From assembly GCA_031761405.1 (NCBI GenBank), contig JASEVX010000011.1, forward strand, positions 26,585,527-26,649,526: a DNA stretch of 64,000 nucleotides, written 5' to 3'. A program made the translations under genes and the position numbers. Source of the stretch: Serripes groenlandicus (lineage: Eukaryota > Mollusca > Bivalvia > Cardiida > Cardiidae). Positions 45,786 to 55,351 of this stretch are shown piece by piece. The notes under the pieces are model-generated. The model made no database searches, had not been told where the DNA came from, and saw only the letters and a list, made by a program, of their open reading frames with translations. Each line of letters opens with the position of its first letter. Within the stretch, counting starts at the first letter, position 1.

Positions 45786-46119
45786 AGCAATATCTTGGGC
45801 ATGGTTGGATGGATTTGATGAAAACTCTATATAACTTAAGACAATATAATATGAGGATAAATGTTCACCACCAACAGGGAAATGTTTACTCTAGAGGCCA
45901 CATTTTTCACCAAATCATTTTAAATATTTCTTGTACTAGGTAGTAGGTAGGCTTTGTCTGACTTTGACAGAAGAAAACTAGTATCCTAATTTTGATATAT
46001 TGGAGCTTTATGTAGTTTTCAATCATATTAAAACTTTTTAATTTAGTTTATATTTTGTGTCACAGTATAGGGATAATACACATTTTTGCGAAGCACGAAG
46101 GCTTATAAATACATATTTT

Positions 46120-46640
46120 AAGGGCAACCGGATGTTCACGTCCGAGAAAATGTGTATTTTCGCTATTATTGCATAAAATAAGAGCAAACATCCAACACAT
46201 AGTCCGCTGTAACGTTCAGTTGTACGATAACCGCCAATGAATATGACGCGATTAGGATTGACACAATCATGTGACGTCATAAAGTGAACAAGTTATGTTT
46301 TATATATCAACGAACCGGTCCTACATCAAGGTTGCCATCGCTGACTCGAATGGTTTTGAATTATTGCTCTTTAACTGTGAGTCTATTGCATGTTACCTAT
46401 TATCGAGTTAAAGAAGCTGATGTTATTGTTAACGCACAAATACTCCTATTCTAGGGGAGATGGAGCGTCCATGTTTTGTTAACTAACGATGCCCGGGTAA
46501 TGCATATGTAAAACATCTAACCGGTCTGAAACGGCACGTACGCGCGAGAATCGCTTTGTTTATACACTTTTTCTCGCCGTTTACGCCCGGTTTTTGCAAT
46601 GTTTCTGTATCCCTTAAGCGGGCGTAAAACATAGATTTTA
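46120..46640. promoter_or_regulatory. CpG-retaining, transposon-free segment with CRE (candidate intronic regulatory element)
   Basis: It contains TGACGTCA at 46272-46279, ACGGCACGTACGCGCGAG near 46530 and several other CpGs, in an otherwise CpG-poor, MITE-filled intron. No family A copy is present. Regulatory function is inferred. Confidence 0.35.
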
Positions 46641-46737
46641 TGCAATAATGAGAGTTTATAACTACTTGATCTTTAGGTGATTTAACAAGGACAGTACTAC
46701 AACTGGCCTGTTTCAAAAGGCACTAGATTGAAAGACC

Positions 46738-46808
46738 ACTGCAATGAGGGATTGAACCCAGGATGACTGGTCTCAAATTCTAACCAATTGTTCACAGCAG
46801 TTTCCTAA
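46738..46808 (-). mobile_element. Decayed tRNA-like SINE head
   Basis: The reverse strand carries GAACAATTGGTTAGAATTTG and the B-box relic GGGTTCAATCCC. Both are degenerate and no body follows. Confidence 0.4.
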
Positions 46809-46866
46809 TGTATCCGGACCTCTAACAGCTTCTTATGATGCTGATGGGTAATGTTTGACTCCATGT

Positions 46867-47067
46867 CAGAGGACTAGATAAGGGGGAGTAAACTGACCTT
46901 TTCTCCACAATATCTCTCATATTACTCAACCAAACCCTATGGTGTGTGTACTCAAAAGAATCATCTCAATGAGACGATTCTTTTGAGTACCAAACAACAT
47001 AGGGTTTTAATGTCAAATAAAGATTTTGGAACTTAAAAAAATTGCCGCCTTATAAACTAGAGATCTG
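46867..47067 (+). mobile_element. Family B MITE, complete, uninterrupted
   Basis: CAGAGGACTAGATAAGGGGG to CGCCTTATAAACTAGAG and ATCTG. The palindrome is almost perfect. TCCATGT precedes and TCCATAT follows, a possible 7-8-bp target duplication as in hAT elements. This is the best reference copy for the family. Confidence 0.78.
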
Positions 47068-47325
47068 TCCATATGATATATATCCTACAGGTTAGGAGGT
47101 AATAAAAGCATAATCTTCACAATTAAGTACTTTGGCAATACTTTTGACATATTTTGTAACATGCAATCAAAGTAGTACTTTATAAGTTTACATGGATTAA
47201 TATTAATACCTAAGCCAGATAATCTCAGTGATATCTTGATTGAATGGAAGGTAAAAAATCTCCATATTTATTCATTTCAGTTTTTTCCTGACTTTGAACA
47301 TATTCTCAAGACTTTCCTGGTTCCA

Positions 47326-47545
47326 GACCCTTTCCCACAAACAGCAATCAACAGCAGATGACTTCGAACTCATACAGACAAAGTAAATCATTATACATGA
47401 AAGTGATTTTTATTTTAAAAGTATAACTGAAAACAAAATGGCTAAATTGAGTCAGTGCTCCTTTTGCCACCATGTTTTCAAAATAGATGTCTGCAGATCA
47501 AGAGATAATGTCAAAATTTGTCTGCATGTCTTGTAGAAAATTGTT
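47326..47545 (-). mobile_element. Old family A copy
   Basis: Starts AGACCCTTTCCCACAAACAG and keeps CAACAGCAGATGAC and CTCCTTTTGCCACCATG. Confidence 0.6.
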
Positions 47546-47598
47546 CACCCTTTCTGTGATACCTGACAAGAATAAAGTATGCCTCTGCAGAAGACAAC

Positions 47599-47825
47599 TT
47601 AACCCTTTCCCTCATATAGACGCTTTCTGACACTTCTGCAGCAGACAGCTTTTTGAAAACAGTGACAAAAGAAGAAATTACTCAAAACAAGCAATTTCTC
47701 CTTTTGCCACAATGTTTCCCAATTTGAGTCGTAGGTTATCCATTCAATTAAATAGATTTTCTATTTTTTTTACAAAATATGTTCAGTCATCTGCTGCAGA
47801 ATTGTCGTATGAGGGAACGGCTTAA
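47599..47825 (+). mobile_element. Family A MITE, intact TTAA on both sides, + orientation
   Basis: Loop ACTCAAAACAAGC. The right end reads GAGGGAACGGCTTAA. It is preceded by a CTCTGCAGAAGACAAC relic of another copy. Confidence 0.87.
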
Positions 47826-47992
47826 ATAGCTTTTACACTTGTAAGGTCTTGCACAGGGTTTTTAATTCAACATCCCCTTCTTCTTCCAATTCAATAATTA
47901 ATACAAATTTCACAGAAATCAAAGGTTTTTGTGGTAGAATAAAGATGGCCATAAATTTATAATATGATAGTATTATATGTGAAATGTTATGA

Positions 47993-48232
47993 TTACCCTT
48001 TCCCTCATACAGACGCTTTCTGACGAATCTACAGCAGACAGCTTTTTTCAAAACATGGTAACAAGAGAAGCAATTGCTCAAAACAAGTAATTTCACCTTT
48101 TGTCACCATGTTTTTAACTCATGTAACTTGATGTACTTTCATTTAAAGGGAGTTTCCTATTTTTTCGGGTATGTTTTCATAGTAAGTAGTGATTAGTCTG
48201 CTGCAGATTTGTTGTATGTGGGAAAGGGTTAA
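47993..48232 (+). mobile_element. Family A MITE, + orientation, mixed subfamily
   Basis: The left end is of the young type (CCCTCATACAGACGC), the right end of the older type (GCAGATTTGTTGTATGTGGGAAAGGGTTAA in two parts). The left target is TTAC. Confidence 0.8.
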
Positions 48233-48317
48233 ACTGTAATATGAAAACCTATATATTTGATTGATTGTTTTACCATTAATACTGGAATATCAATACAATA
48301 AACTTTTAGACTTGTTT

Positions 48318-48719
48318 AAACTCTTTCCAACTTACAAACATATTTGCAGCAGAAAACTTTTGAAAAACAGTGTGGGCCTGGCAAAAGGTTTAAACTTAGT
48401 CTTTTCAAAAAAAGAATCAGATGATAAACTACATTTTGTCTACAGATTTTTTTAACCCTTTCACACAATACAAATGCTCCTGCAGGTGATGACTTTCGAC
48501 TACAGTGTAGCCTGGCAAATTTGAAATAGCTCATGATGACCAATTTCTCAATTTGCCACAATGTTTTAATAACCCTAATCAATAAATGAACTTTCTATTT
48601 TGAGAGATATAACATGTGTTTGCCTAGATGTTTTCAAAATAGTCTGCTGCAAATTTAATTTATATAATGGGAAAGGATTAAGTCTTCTGCTTGTTACAGT
48701 TGTATCCGGGAAAGGGTTA
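48318..48719. mobile_element. Probable nested pair of old family A copies
   Basis: The outer copy starts TTTAAACTCTTTCCAAC (48318). An inner copy starts TTAACCCTTTCACACAATAC (48452) and ends GGGAAAGGATTAA (48680). Outer-type tail GTTACAGTTGTATCCGGG and AAAGGGTTAA then follow. The order of events is inferred. Confidence 0.55.
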
Positions 48720-48809
48720 AAGCTACATACTTATAATGATAGACTTTGTGCACAATACTTGATGGGTTGTAGCTAGGACACTAGTAATATAGATAAGATT
48801 GATTAAAAT

Positions 48810-49165
48810 TAACCCTTTCTCACATACAGACTTCTGATGCCTCTTTTGAAGAGAACTTTTGAAAACATTGTAGCAAAAGGTGAAATTGCTCATAAATTTC
48901 TCCTTTTTCCACAATATTTTCAACTTTGTTCAATAATCTATCTTTCCCATTAAAAAATCCAAAATTTTGAATAGACGTTATCAAAGTGACCTGCTGCAAA
49001 TAAGTTGTATGTGAAAGAGAATTAACAGTTTTCAAGAGATCTTCTTTTGATGACAAGGTTTGAAAACATTGTGGCAAAAGGTGAAATTGCTCAAAAACGT
49101 CTCCTTTTGTCACAATATTTTCAACTTTATTCAATAATTGAACTTTCACTTATAAAAAAAAATAT
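48810..49165 (+). mobile_element. Old family A copy followed by a half copy
   Basis: 48810-49024 starts TTAACCCTTTCTCACATACAG and ends GTATGTGAAAGAGAATTAA. 49050-49165 repeats the core and the start of a right arm (GTGGCAAAAGGTGAAATTGC ... TTCAATAATTGAACTTTC). Confidence 0.65.
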
Positions 49166-49349
49166 TATTTTAATACACATTGTCAACACCTACACAGCTT
49201 TCAACAGGGTTTTTACCCCTGCTATTTCATGGCGGTCAATTCACATGATGTGTTTTCTGACTTTCTTGCACAGGTTACTAAGGCTGTATTTCACACACAG
49301 TGACACTTCCCTGGTATCTGGCTGGCTACCTTTCCTCCATACTTAATTT

Positions 49350-49591
49350 TTAACCCTTTTCCCTCATACAACAAATCTGCAGCAGATGACTTTGAATGTA
49401 TTTTGTCAAAACATAGAAAATTTCCATAATTGAAATTTGAATGGATAACGTTACTATGACTAAAAGTGGAAAACATTGTGGCAAAAGGAGAAATTGCACG
49501 TTTTGTGCAATTTCTTCTTTTGTCACTATGTTTTCAAAAAGTTTTCTGCTGCGGAGGCGGCAGAAAGCATCTATATGAGGAAAAGGGTTAA
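49350..49591 (-). mobile_element. Family A MITE, intact TTAA on both sides, - orientation
   Basis: Central stem GCACGTTTTGTGC. Two small insertions (AAATTTG and CGTTA) lengthen the long arm. Confidence 0.88.
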
Positions 49592-50919
49592 GTCAATGTG
49601 AAGGAATGACGGAATGATTTCACAATCATAACAGTCTGACTGACACATAAAGAGGAAATGCAAATTGCATGACTCTGTAATAAATACCTTCTCTGTTATA
49701 TTATAGCCAACTTTAGATGTCTATGCAATAGAAAATATTTGAAAGAACTGCAAAAATATGGAGAAAATGTTTAAGAGTAAAATGATTTCTCCTTTTTATG
49801 CTGTGTTTTCAATTGTATTTCATGAAAAAAAAAAAATCAACATTTTTAAATGGGTTTCTTTATAAATTTCCATTTCAGATCATTCATTCAATTGCAGACT
49901 CGTAACTGTATTAAATTAGGGAATCTTGTAAATGGTTAACCCCCAAATGAAGAACCCTGCAGAGGCAACTCTTTTCAGAAAAAATGTCATCTTTTCAATT
50001 CATTATTCATAGCTTGTGAACATGTTGTGACATTAATAATGCAAGTTATTAAATTCACACATTTTCTCCCACAACTTTATTCAAAATGTCAACCTAGAAA
50101 AATGACTAATGTCTAAGTACTAGAAAATGAGTGCAATGAAATCCATTGGTCTTTTATATCATTCAGCCTTCTCCCACATGTATGCAGACACATTTTGTTG
50201 CATCTGAAGCAAACACACTTTTGTCACATTTTCAAGTGGTAACTTAAGAAATGTTTCATGTTTTAAAAAGTCCACTCCACTATGAAATTTCAAAACATTT
50301 TGTCAAAAATACTATACACATCTAGAAATTTGGAAATACATTTAGAGAGTACTGTGGCAACAGAAGAAGTTGTTAAATTTCTCATAATACCACATTTTCA
50401 TAAGTCACCTACTGCAGGGGTATTTAACGCATCATATAATTTCAAGTCATATGTACATATGATGATGCGAGAGATTAAATTCACCACTTTCCTAAGTAAT
50501 TGCAGAAAATGATAAATCCTTAAAATATATTGAAATAAAGATTACATAGTGGGTAAAGAAGGTACTTTTTAGAGGATATCAACTTAAACATCAAAAGCAT
50601 CCAACACTGATTGCGTTACATATATGATATATGAGTCCTGAATGTCTTAAGGGACTCACTCATAGCATGCAAAAGCTTTGAGTCTCAAGTTCTAATAATT
50701 TGTGCAAACTTGTAAAAAGTTTCGATATATAGTAGAAATGACTCAACTCAATTGATTTTTATAGGGTCTCGATGAATAGTCTGTTTTCGAGTCTCGGGAC
50801 TCATACTTTGAAACTTAACAAAACATCACTGTGCATCATGATCAAAGACATTCGAATTTTGATATTTAGAAATCTGAATAACTTTTGCCAGAGATTTGAT
50901 TTTGTAGAGTTGGCCTAAT
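49592..50919. other. Unassigned intron sequence
   Basis: Only traces of family A (GCAGACTCG near 49895; CTACTGCAGGGG near 50410). No gene recognised. Confidence 0.4.
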
Positions 50920-50930
50920 TAGTAATATTC

Positions 50931-51195
50931 ATATTGCCCGACCTGCTTTGTGGCATAATGGTATCGCGTCCTCCTTGAGGAAGGTCACAGGTTTGAATCC
51001 CAGACAGGTTATACCAAATATTTCAAAATGATAATAATGGCTTTCCGTGCTTGGCACTTAGGAGTCTGAGGTAAGCACTACGACGGACTGGCTGGTTTCA
51101 AGATAAATGAACCTGTGGAACTTACTCATGGAACGCCGATATGTAACTGACAATTGTTGAAAGCGGACTAAAACGTCAAGAAAAAAGAAAAAGTG
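50931..51195 (+). mobile_element. Full-length tRNA-derived SINE with 11-bp target-site duplication
   Basis: The tRNA-like head has A box TGGCATAATGG and B box GGTTTGAATCC. The body includes AATAATGGCTTTCCGTG and TAAGCACTACGACGGACTGG, and the tail is TTGTTGAAAGCGGACTAAAACGTC then A-rich. It is flanked by TAGTAATATTC at 50920-50930 and 51196-51206. It sits about 0.4 kb inside intron 1 from exon 1. Confidence 0.85.
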
Positions 51196-51585
51196 TAGTA
51201 ATATTCCTGCTGCCTTTTCCACATGGATGGAAGCAGATCTTATACTAATCTATTTGATATATGATGGGATTCGAAAGAGTAAGCGAAGTAATGTTTGACC
51301 GTTGTTTATTAATCACAATCGGAACACATTTCCGTTACACAAAACCATGTCCGTGCACATGGGAGAAGCTACGATCCAGCATGTTTCGTGGGTTGTAACA
51401 AAAATATGCATTACAACATACACATTCGAGCAATATTACCATTCTGTACAGCTTGCGTAATTGTGAAACAATAACAAAAATGTTTGAAACTACTTCAATT
51501 CCGTAAAATCAGCGTTAAAGATTGACTAAATGAGGGGTGACCCAGATTTCGCTCGTATTAACCTATCGAGAAGATTCCTACTCAC

Positions 51586-51668
51586 CGTTTGAAATATTCC
51601 GTAATGTCATTTTCTGTCGTATTTTCGGGTAAATTCCCTACGAGAAGGTACCTCGTTTCGCGTACCAT
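51586..51668 (-). CDS. spen: SPEN homologue, coding exon 1 (start of RRM1)
   Basis: Coding exon 1 of a split ends / Msx2-interacting protein homologue, a large nuclear RNA-binding transcriptional co-repressor family with N-terminal RRMs and a C-terminal SPOC domain. Reading the minus strand from the ATG at 51668 gives 27 residues, MVRETRYLLVGNLPEN and onward to ITEYFK, then two bases (CG) before the donor GTGAGT. The first six residues match the vertebrate SPEN N-terminus as I know it. YLLVGNLPEN is the RNP2 strand of RRM1, where the family usually has HLWVGNLPEN, so the tryptophan is a leucine here. The exon breaks after helix 1, and the split codon CG+A (Arg) joins exon 2 in frame. The start is supported by the MVRETR match and by the absence of an obvious upstream acceptor. 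A RBM15/spenito paralogue is less likely because its N-terminus differs. The gene call is firm; function is by family. Confidence 0.88.
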
Positions 51669-51860
51669 TTCCTTGATGTACTACATCCCTTATTTTCACT
51701 TGCAACATACCAACATTTTTCCATCAAAATAGCACATTACACATTAAAGCTTCTCTCTATTCCGATAAAAAAATTCATGCTAACCGCGTGACGTCATTGT
51801 CACGTGACACGTTTAATAGCATATGTCATGTGACCGTACACAGCGATATATTATGCAGGG
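51669..51860 (-). promoter_or_regulatory. Putative SPEN 5'UTR/promoter with CRE and E-box
   Basis: Immediately upstream of the SPEN start codon. It contains the full CRE palindrome TGACGTCA (51789-51796) and, a few bases away, GTCACGTGAC (51799-51808), a perfect palindrome around the E-box CACGTG. These lie about 120-140 bp before the ATG. CpGs are denser here than in the surrounding introns. An AT-rich ATAATATAT lies farther upstream near 51845-51855. No transposon is recognisable in this stretch. The transcription start cannot be placed from sequence. Confidence 0.5.
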
Positions 51861-52158
51861 GGCCGTCTCAAACGTTCTGTTTATGTACTTTGTGTAAAGT
51901 CGTGTTTGCATATGTAAATTGTGGTTAATAATTTGGCGTATGGCATTTTTGTTGCCAATTCTCTCTTATATGAAAACACAAGCTAAACAGGACCGTTAAT
52001 TAGGGTACTACGTGCTTTTTCAAACCATCAAAAATGTTTATATTTCACGTATGGGAAAATATGGTATTTGTTGTGCATTTATAAGCAAACCAAATGAACG
52101 TACCATTGTTTCCTGCTCGTTTTCTTACGGATATGGTCCGATTATTGAATTATTATTT

Positions 52159-52418
52159 TCAAGCATGCACTTCTTCAACATATGAGATGCAACTGCTTTT
52201 ATTTTCTGGATGTGTTTGGGTTGGTCTTTTTTGGGCCATACTTACCATGTTTAGCGTACCTAAAGCTGACATGATGGTTTTTATGATGTCAAGCATGCAC
52301 TTCTTCAACATATGAGATGCAACTGCTTTTATTTTCTGGATGTGTTTGGGTTGGTCTTTTTTGGGCCATACTTACCATGTTTAGCGTACCTAAAGCTGAC
52401 ATGATGGTTTTTATGATG
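52159..52418 (+). repeat. Perfect 130-bp tandem duplication
   Basis: 52159-52288 and 52289-52418 are identical base for base. Each contains, on the minus strand, AACATG|GTAAGTATGG, an excellent donor-like site. It is 0.5 kb upstream of SPEN exon 1. Confidence 0.92.
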
Positions 52419-52505
52419 AAAATATTTTTCAAAACAACTTTTTTTATATGAAGATGAACCTTTAACAGGTATTGAAAACATCGGTTGGGGGGAGGGGAGG
52501 GGGGG

Positions 52506-52557
52506 CGAAGGAGCTATTGATATAACTGGGGGCGAAGGAGCTATTGATATAACTGTC
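52506..52557 (+). repeat. Short tandem duplication next to a G-rich run
   Basis: GGGCGAAGGAGCTATTGATA (continuing TAACTG) occurs twice, preceded by GGGGGGAGGGGAGGGGGGG-like sequence. Confidence 0.75.
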
Positions 52558-52631
52558 TCCTTTTAACACAAGGATTTCGACACTTCAGTTACCAATTTCA
52601 TATATATATTTTCATACATTTGTCTCCCGTT

Positions 52632-52748
52632 CAAAAGGTCCCGGATTCGAATGCCGTCATGCCTCTGTGATTTGTCAAAGCAACCGTGGTGCGAGTGCTG
52701 GTTCGGTCTCCAGGATGTGAAAGCCTGTATCGGAATCGACGTTAAATA
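52632..52748 (+). mobile_element. SINE fragment abutting a family A MITE
   Basis: The B-box-like GGTCCCGGATTCGAATG is followed by a body ending GAATCGACGTTAAATAAC. The family A end (AACCCTTTCCCAC) begins at the tail, suggesting the MITE inserted there. Confidence 0.5.
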
Positions 52749-52950
52749 ACCCTTTCCCACGAATAGACGCTTTCTGACTTCTCTGCAGCAGATGTTTTGG
52801 AATCATTGTTGTTAAATGAATATTGCTAATATTGCCACGTTTTCGACTGTCATATTCAATAATAAAATGGTGTGTTTTTTTTTATAGATATTCCATATGT
52901 TTGCATACAAAAATCCGAAGTCGTTTGCTGCAGATCCATGTGGGGTAGGG
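52745..52950 (+). mobile_element. Old family A copy upstream of SPEN
   Basis: Starts ATAACCCTTTCCCACGAATAG, has CTCTGCAGCAGATG, and ends GATCCATGTGGGGTAGGG. One core arm is lost. Confidence 0.65.
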
Positions 52951-53317
52951 ATGAATAAGTTAAAATTATTTGGTTCAACGTGTATCGTTTGCGTAAACCT
53001 GGGACTATCATTTCTTTGTCCATACAAAGTTGCTACGGGGAGTCTCTGGAAAACAAATTTACCGCAGTGATATTTCTGTTGAAAACGTTTTAAACGTTCA
53101 TCATTCAATGCAAGGATATGTTAAAACAATGATTGATTGGGGACAGTTATCATAATTTTCACCAGTTTATTTAACTGTTCATATAGGGTTTTTATGTTTG
53201 GTTGTTGTGGGTGTTCTTGTTGTTTTGGGGGGAGGGGTTGTAGCGAAGATCAGCTGATGACCAAACTCTGTGATATGTTACTTGGGCTCATAATTCAAAT
53301 GTTACACATTTATCTTT

Positions 53318-53334
53318 CCCCCCCCCCCCCCCCC
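53318..53334 (+). repeat. Poly-C run (17 C)
   Basis: Homopolymer with a G-rich partner (GGGGGGAGGGG) about 90 bp to the left. Its length is prone to sequencing error. Confidence 0.85.
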
Positions 53335-53354
53335 AATGTCAATAACCATCAATA

Positions 53355-54037
53355 ACCATTTCCCATTCCCACATAGAACAAAAAAGCACAACAGAAGAAA
53401 TAAAAACATCTACGGACAATACCTAGAAATAAAAACATTTCTCTTTTTGCCACAATGTTTTCAAAAGTCATTTGCATACGGGAAATAAAATCGGCGGTTT
53501 ATTGCATAGTCCGACTCTAACGTGAATATGTTATGGGAATTCATGACCATTAATCTACTGTCTACTAAATATACATTAGCAGAAACAATTTGATCATTTT
53601 TGTCCTATCTTTCACATTATCATGGCTTGAATATTTAAATTGAATATATACACAGCAATCTATAATGATCTTCCAAACCATAGAATTTTGCTGATCAATC
53701 ATCTGATATGTACACTTGCCCAGCCTTCTTGGCCAGAACACATTGAATAAAGTAGCAAGGAAATGATCATTTGGAAACAATGATCCATGAGCATGCATGT
53801 GTTTTTTGTTTTTTATTTATTTTCTTTTATTTATCTAAACACATGGCAAAACCTCTTGACAAAAAAGTCAAAAGCTAGTATGTTTTAAGACATGCAATGA
53901 CTTCAAATAGTTGATATGACACGCCTTTGCCTCAATACTTTCAATTCAATTCAATAATTAAACTTTGAAAAGTTTTCCCGAGATGTTTTCAAAGTCGTCT
54001 GTCTGCTGCAATTTTGCCGTATGTTGGAAATGGTTAT
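53355..54037 (+). mobile_element. Family A fragments
   Basis: 53355-53490 (CCATTCCCACATAGAAC ... TTTGCCACAATGTTTTC) and a right half at 53930-54037 (TTCAATAATTAAACTTTG ... GCCGTATGTTGGAAATGG). Confidence 0.5.
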
Positions 54038-54122
54038 GGGTGGATGTCCTGACCAGTATTCCTAAATAAGCGGTTAACCCAAGTATGAAATACTCGAATG
54101 CAAGCGAACACGCCGACCATTA

Positions 54123-54320
54123 GTCTATCCCGAGGCCGACTCATTGTACACATGTGCATCACCGGTGCATATGCACCTAGAATAACTAGACGCAGCTCAT
54201 ACGTTTCTGAATATTGTAATTTTTTAAAATGTCAATGGACGGTTGCGTCGATGTCAGCTCTGAATATTTATTTCCTAATAGTCCAGTTAAATTTGAGAAA
54301 GGAGGAATATACATAGATCT
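54123..54320 (+). repeat. Unrecognised ~190-bp repeat, copy 1
   Basis: From CTATCCCGAG to GGAGGAATATACATAGATCT. It shares ACTAGACGCAGCT, ATGTCAGCTCTGAATATTTA and TTTCCTAATAGTCCA with the copy at 55173. No TIR or poly-A tail seen. Confidence 0.75.
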
Positions 54321-54820
54321 CATATTAATTGCATTTTCCACATTAAAACAAAATCTGGGCAGACCACTGTGAGAACATTTAAGTTTTTATTTGAAAAATC
54401 TCGGCATATATATGAAGGTATATTTAGTAAATAGAGCTGAGAATTTGAATGTGTTCGAAATGGGCAAATGCGGCAATGTTGATTATTATAGCATCGCAAA
54501 TTTGTATGTATTTGAACGGGGGTCACCATTCCAAATTTCCCTCAAATACCGTTTGAAACTAGTTTTACTGATATTTTAAACGGATCTCTGAACCTCAGAC
54601 TGTATTTTCAATTTCTAGTGTAGATCCATAAACTATACTACTTTTGGTCGTTTCGTTTCGTTTGCGGCAAGCCATTCATGATTTTGTATGTTGGTTCCAA
54701 CAGCATTTTAATACAGCTTTATAAGACATTAATTGGAATATTTCTTCAACTATAACATGCTCCCCCTGTGCGACTTGGTCAATGTCACAGTGCTAACTAA
54801 ATGAAACGAATACATGTTGT

Positions 54821-54980
54821 TAACCCTCTACCACGTGCAGACTTTTTTTTAAAACATTGTGACATAAGTATCAAAAATGTGATGTCCTTTCAACAATAAA
54901 ACTTCATTCATCTTTTTTGCATAGAAGCTTTACAAGTCCTATGCTGCAGATTTATATTTGTTTATATGTGAGAGGGATAA
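54821..54980 (+). mobile_element. Old, shortened family A copy
   Basis: Starts TTAACCCTCTACCACGTGCAG and ends TATATGTGAGAGGGATAAA. The core is lost. Confidence 0.58.
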
Positions 54981-55172
54981 ATTTAAAAAATAAATAAATG
55001 CCTAAGTAATACTTAAACCGACTTAAGTGAATACATAGGCGCCGCATTATGCGATTTGGATTCTTAATGTCACTCCACTTTGACAGTATTTAATTTGTAT
55101 TGTCTCACAGCAAGTGGGGCTACACTTCCAGTTTGTTGTAGATACACACCATATGTGTGGACGGTGGATGCC

Positions 55173-55351
55173 TATGCTATCCCGAGTCTGACCAAGTGTA
55201 CACAGGTGCATATGCACCCAAAGTAACTAGACGCAGCTTATACGTTTCTGAAAAATACGCTTTTTAAAATTTCAATGGACAGTTGCTTCGATGTCAGCTC
55301 TGAATATTTATTTCCTAATAGTCCAATGTAAGGAGGAATATACATAGATCT
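55173..55351 (+). repeat. Unrecognised ~190-bp repeat, copy 2
   Basis: Direct repeat of 54123-54320, about 1.05 kb downstream, with scattered substitutions and small deletions (for example TGTACACAGG for TGTACACATG). Confidence 0.75.

Larger units (their letters stand above)
29912..51585 (-). other. spen: SPEN intron 1 (21.7 kb)
   Basis: Interval between the donor at the end of exon 1 and the acceptor of exon 2; both obey GT-AG and leave the RRM1 frame intact. An intron at this site of RRM1 is also expected from vertebrate SPEN. It contains about 30 family A MITE copies or fragments, the 1.9-kb TA-flanked element, two family B copies and a SINE at its 5' end. No other coding exon was recognised inside. 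Confidence 0.8.

Noticed and set aside
49196..49340. Possible SINE tail on the minus strand (ATGGCGGTCAATTCACATG)
   Set aside because: Resembles the 12.1-kb tail module but is too diverged, with no head or target duplication.
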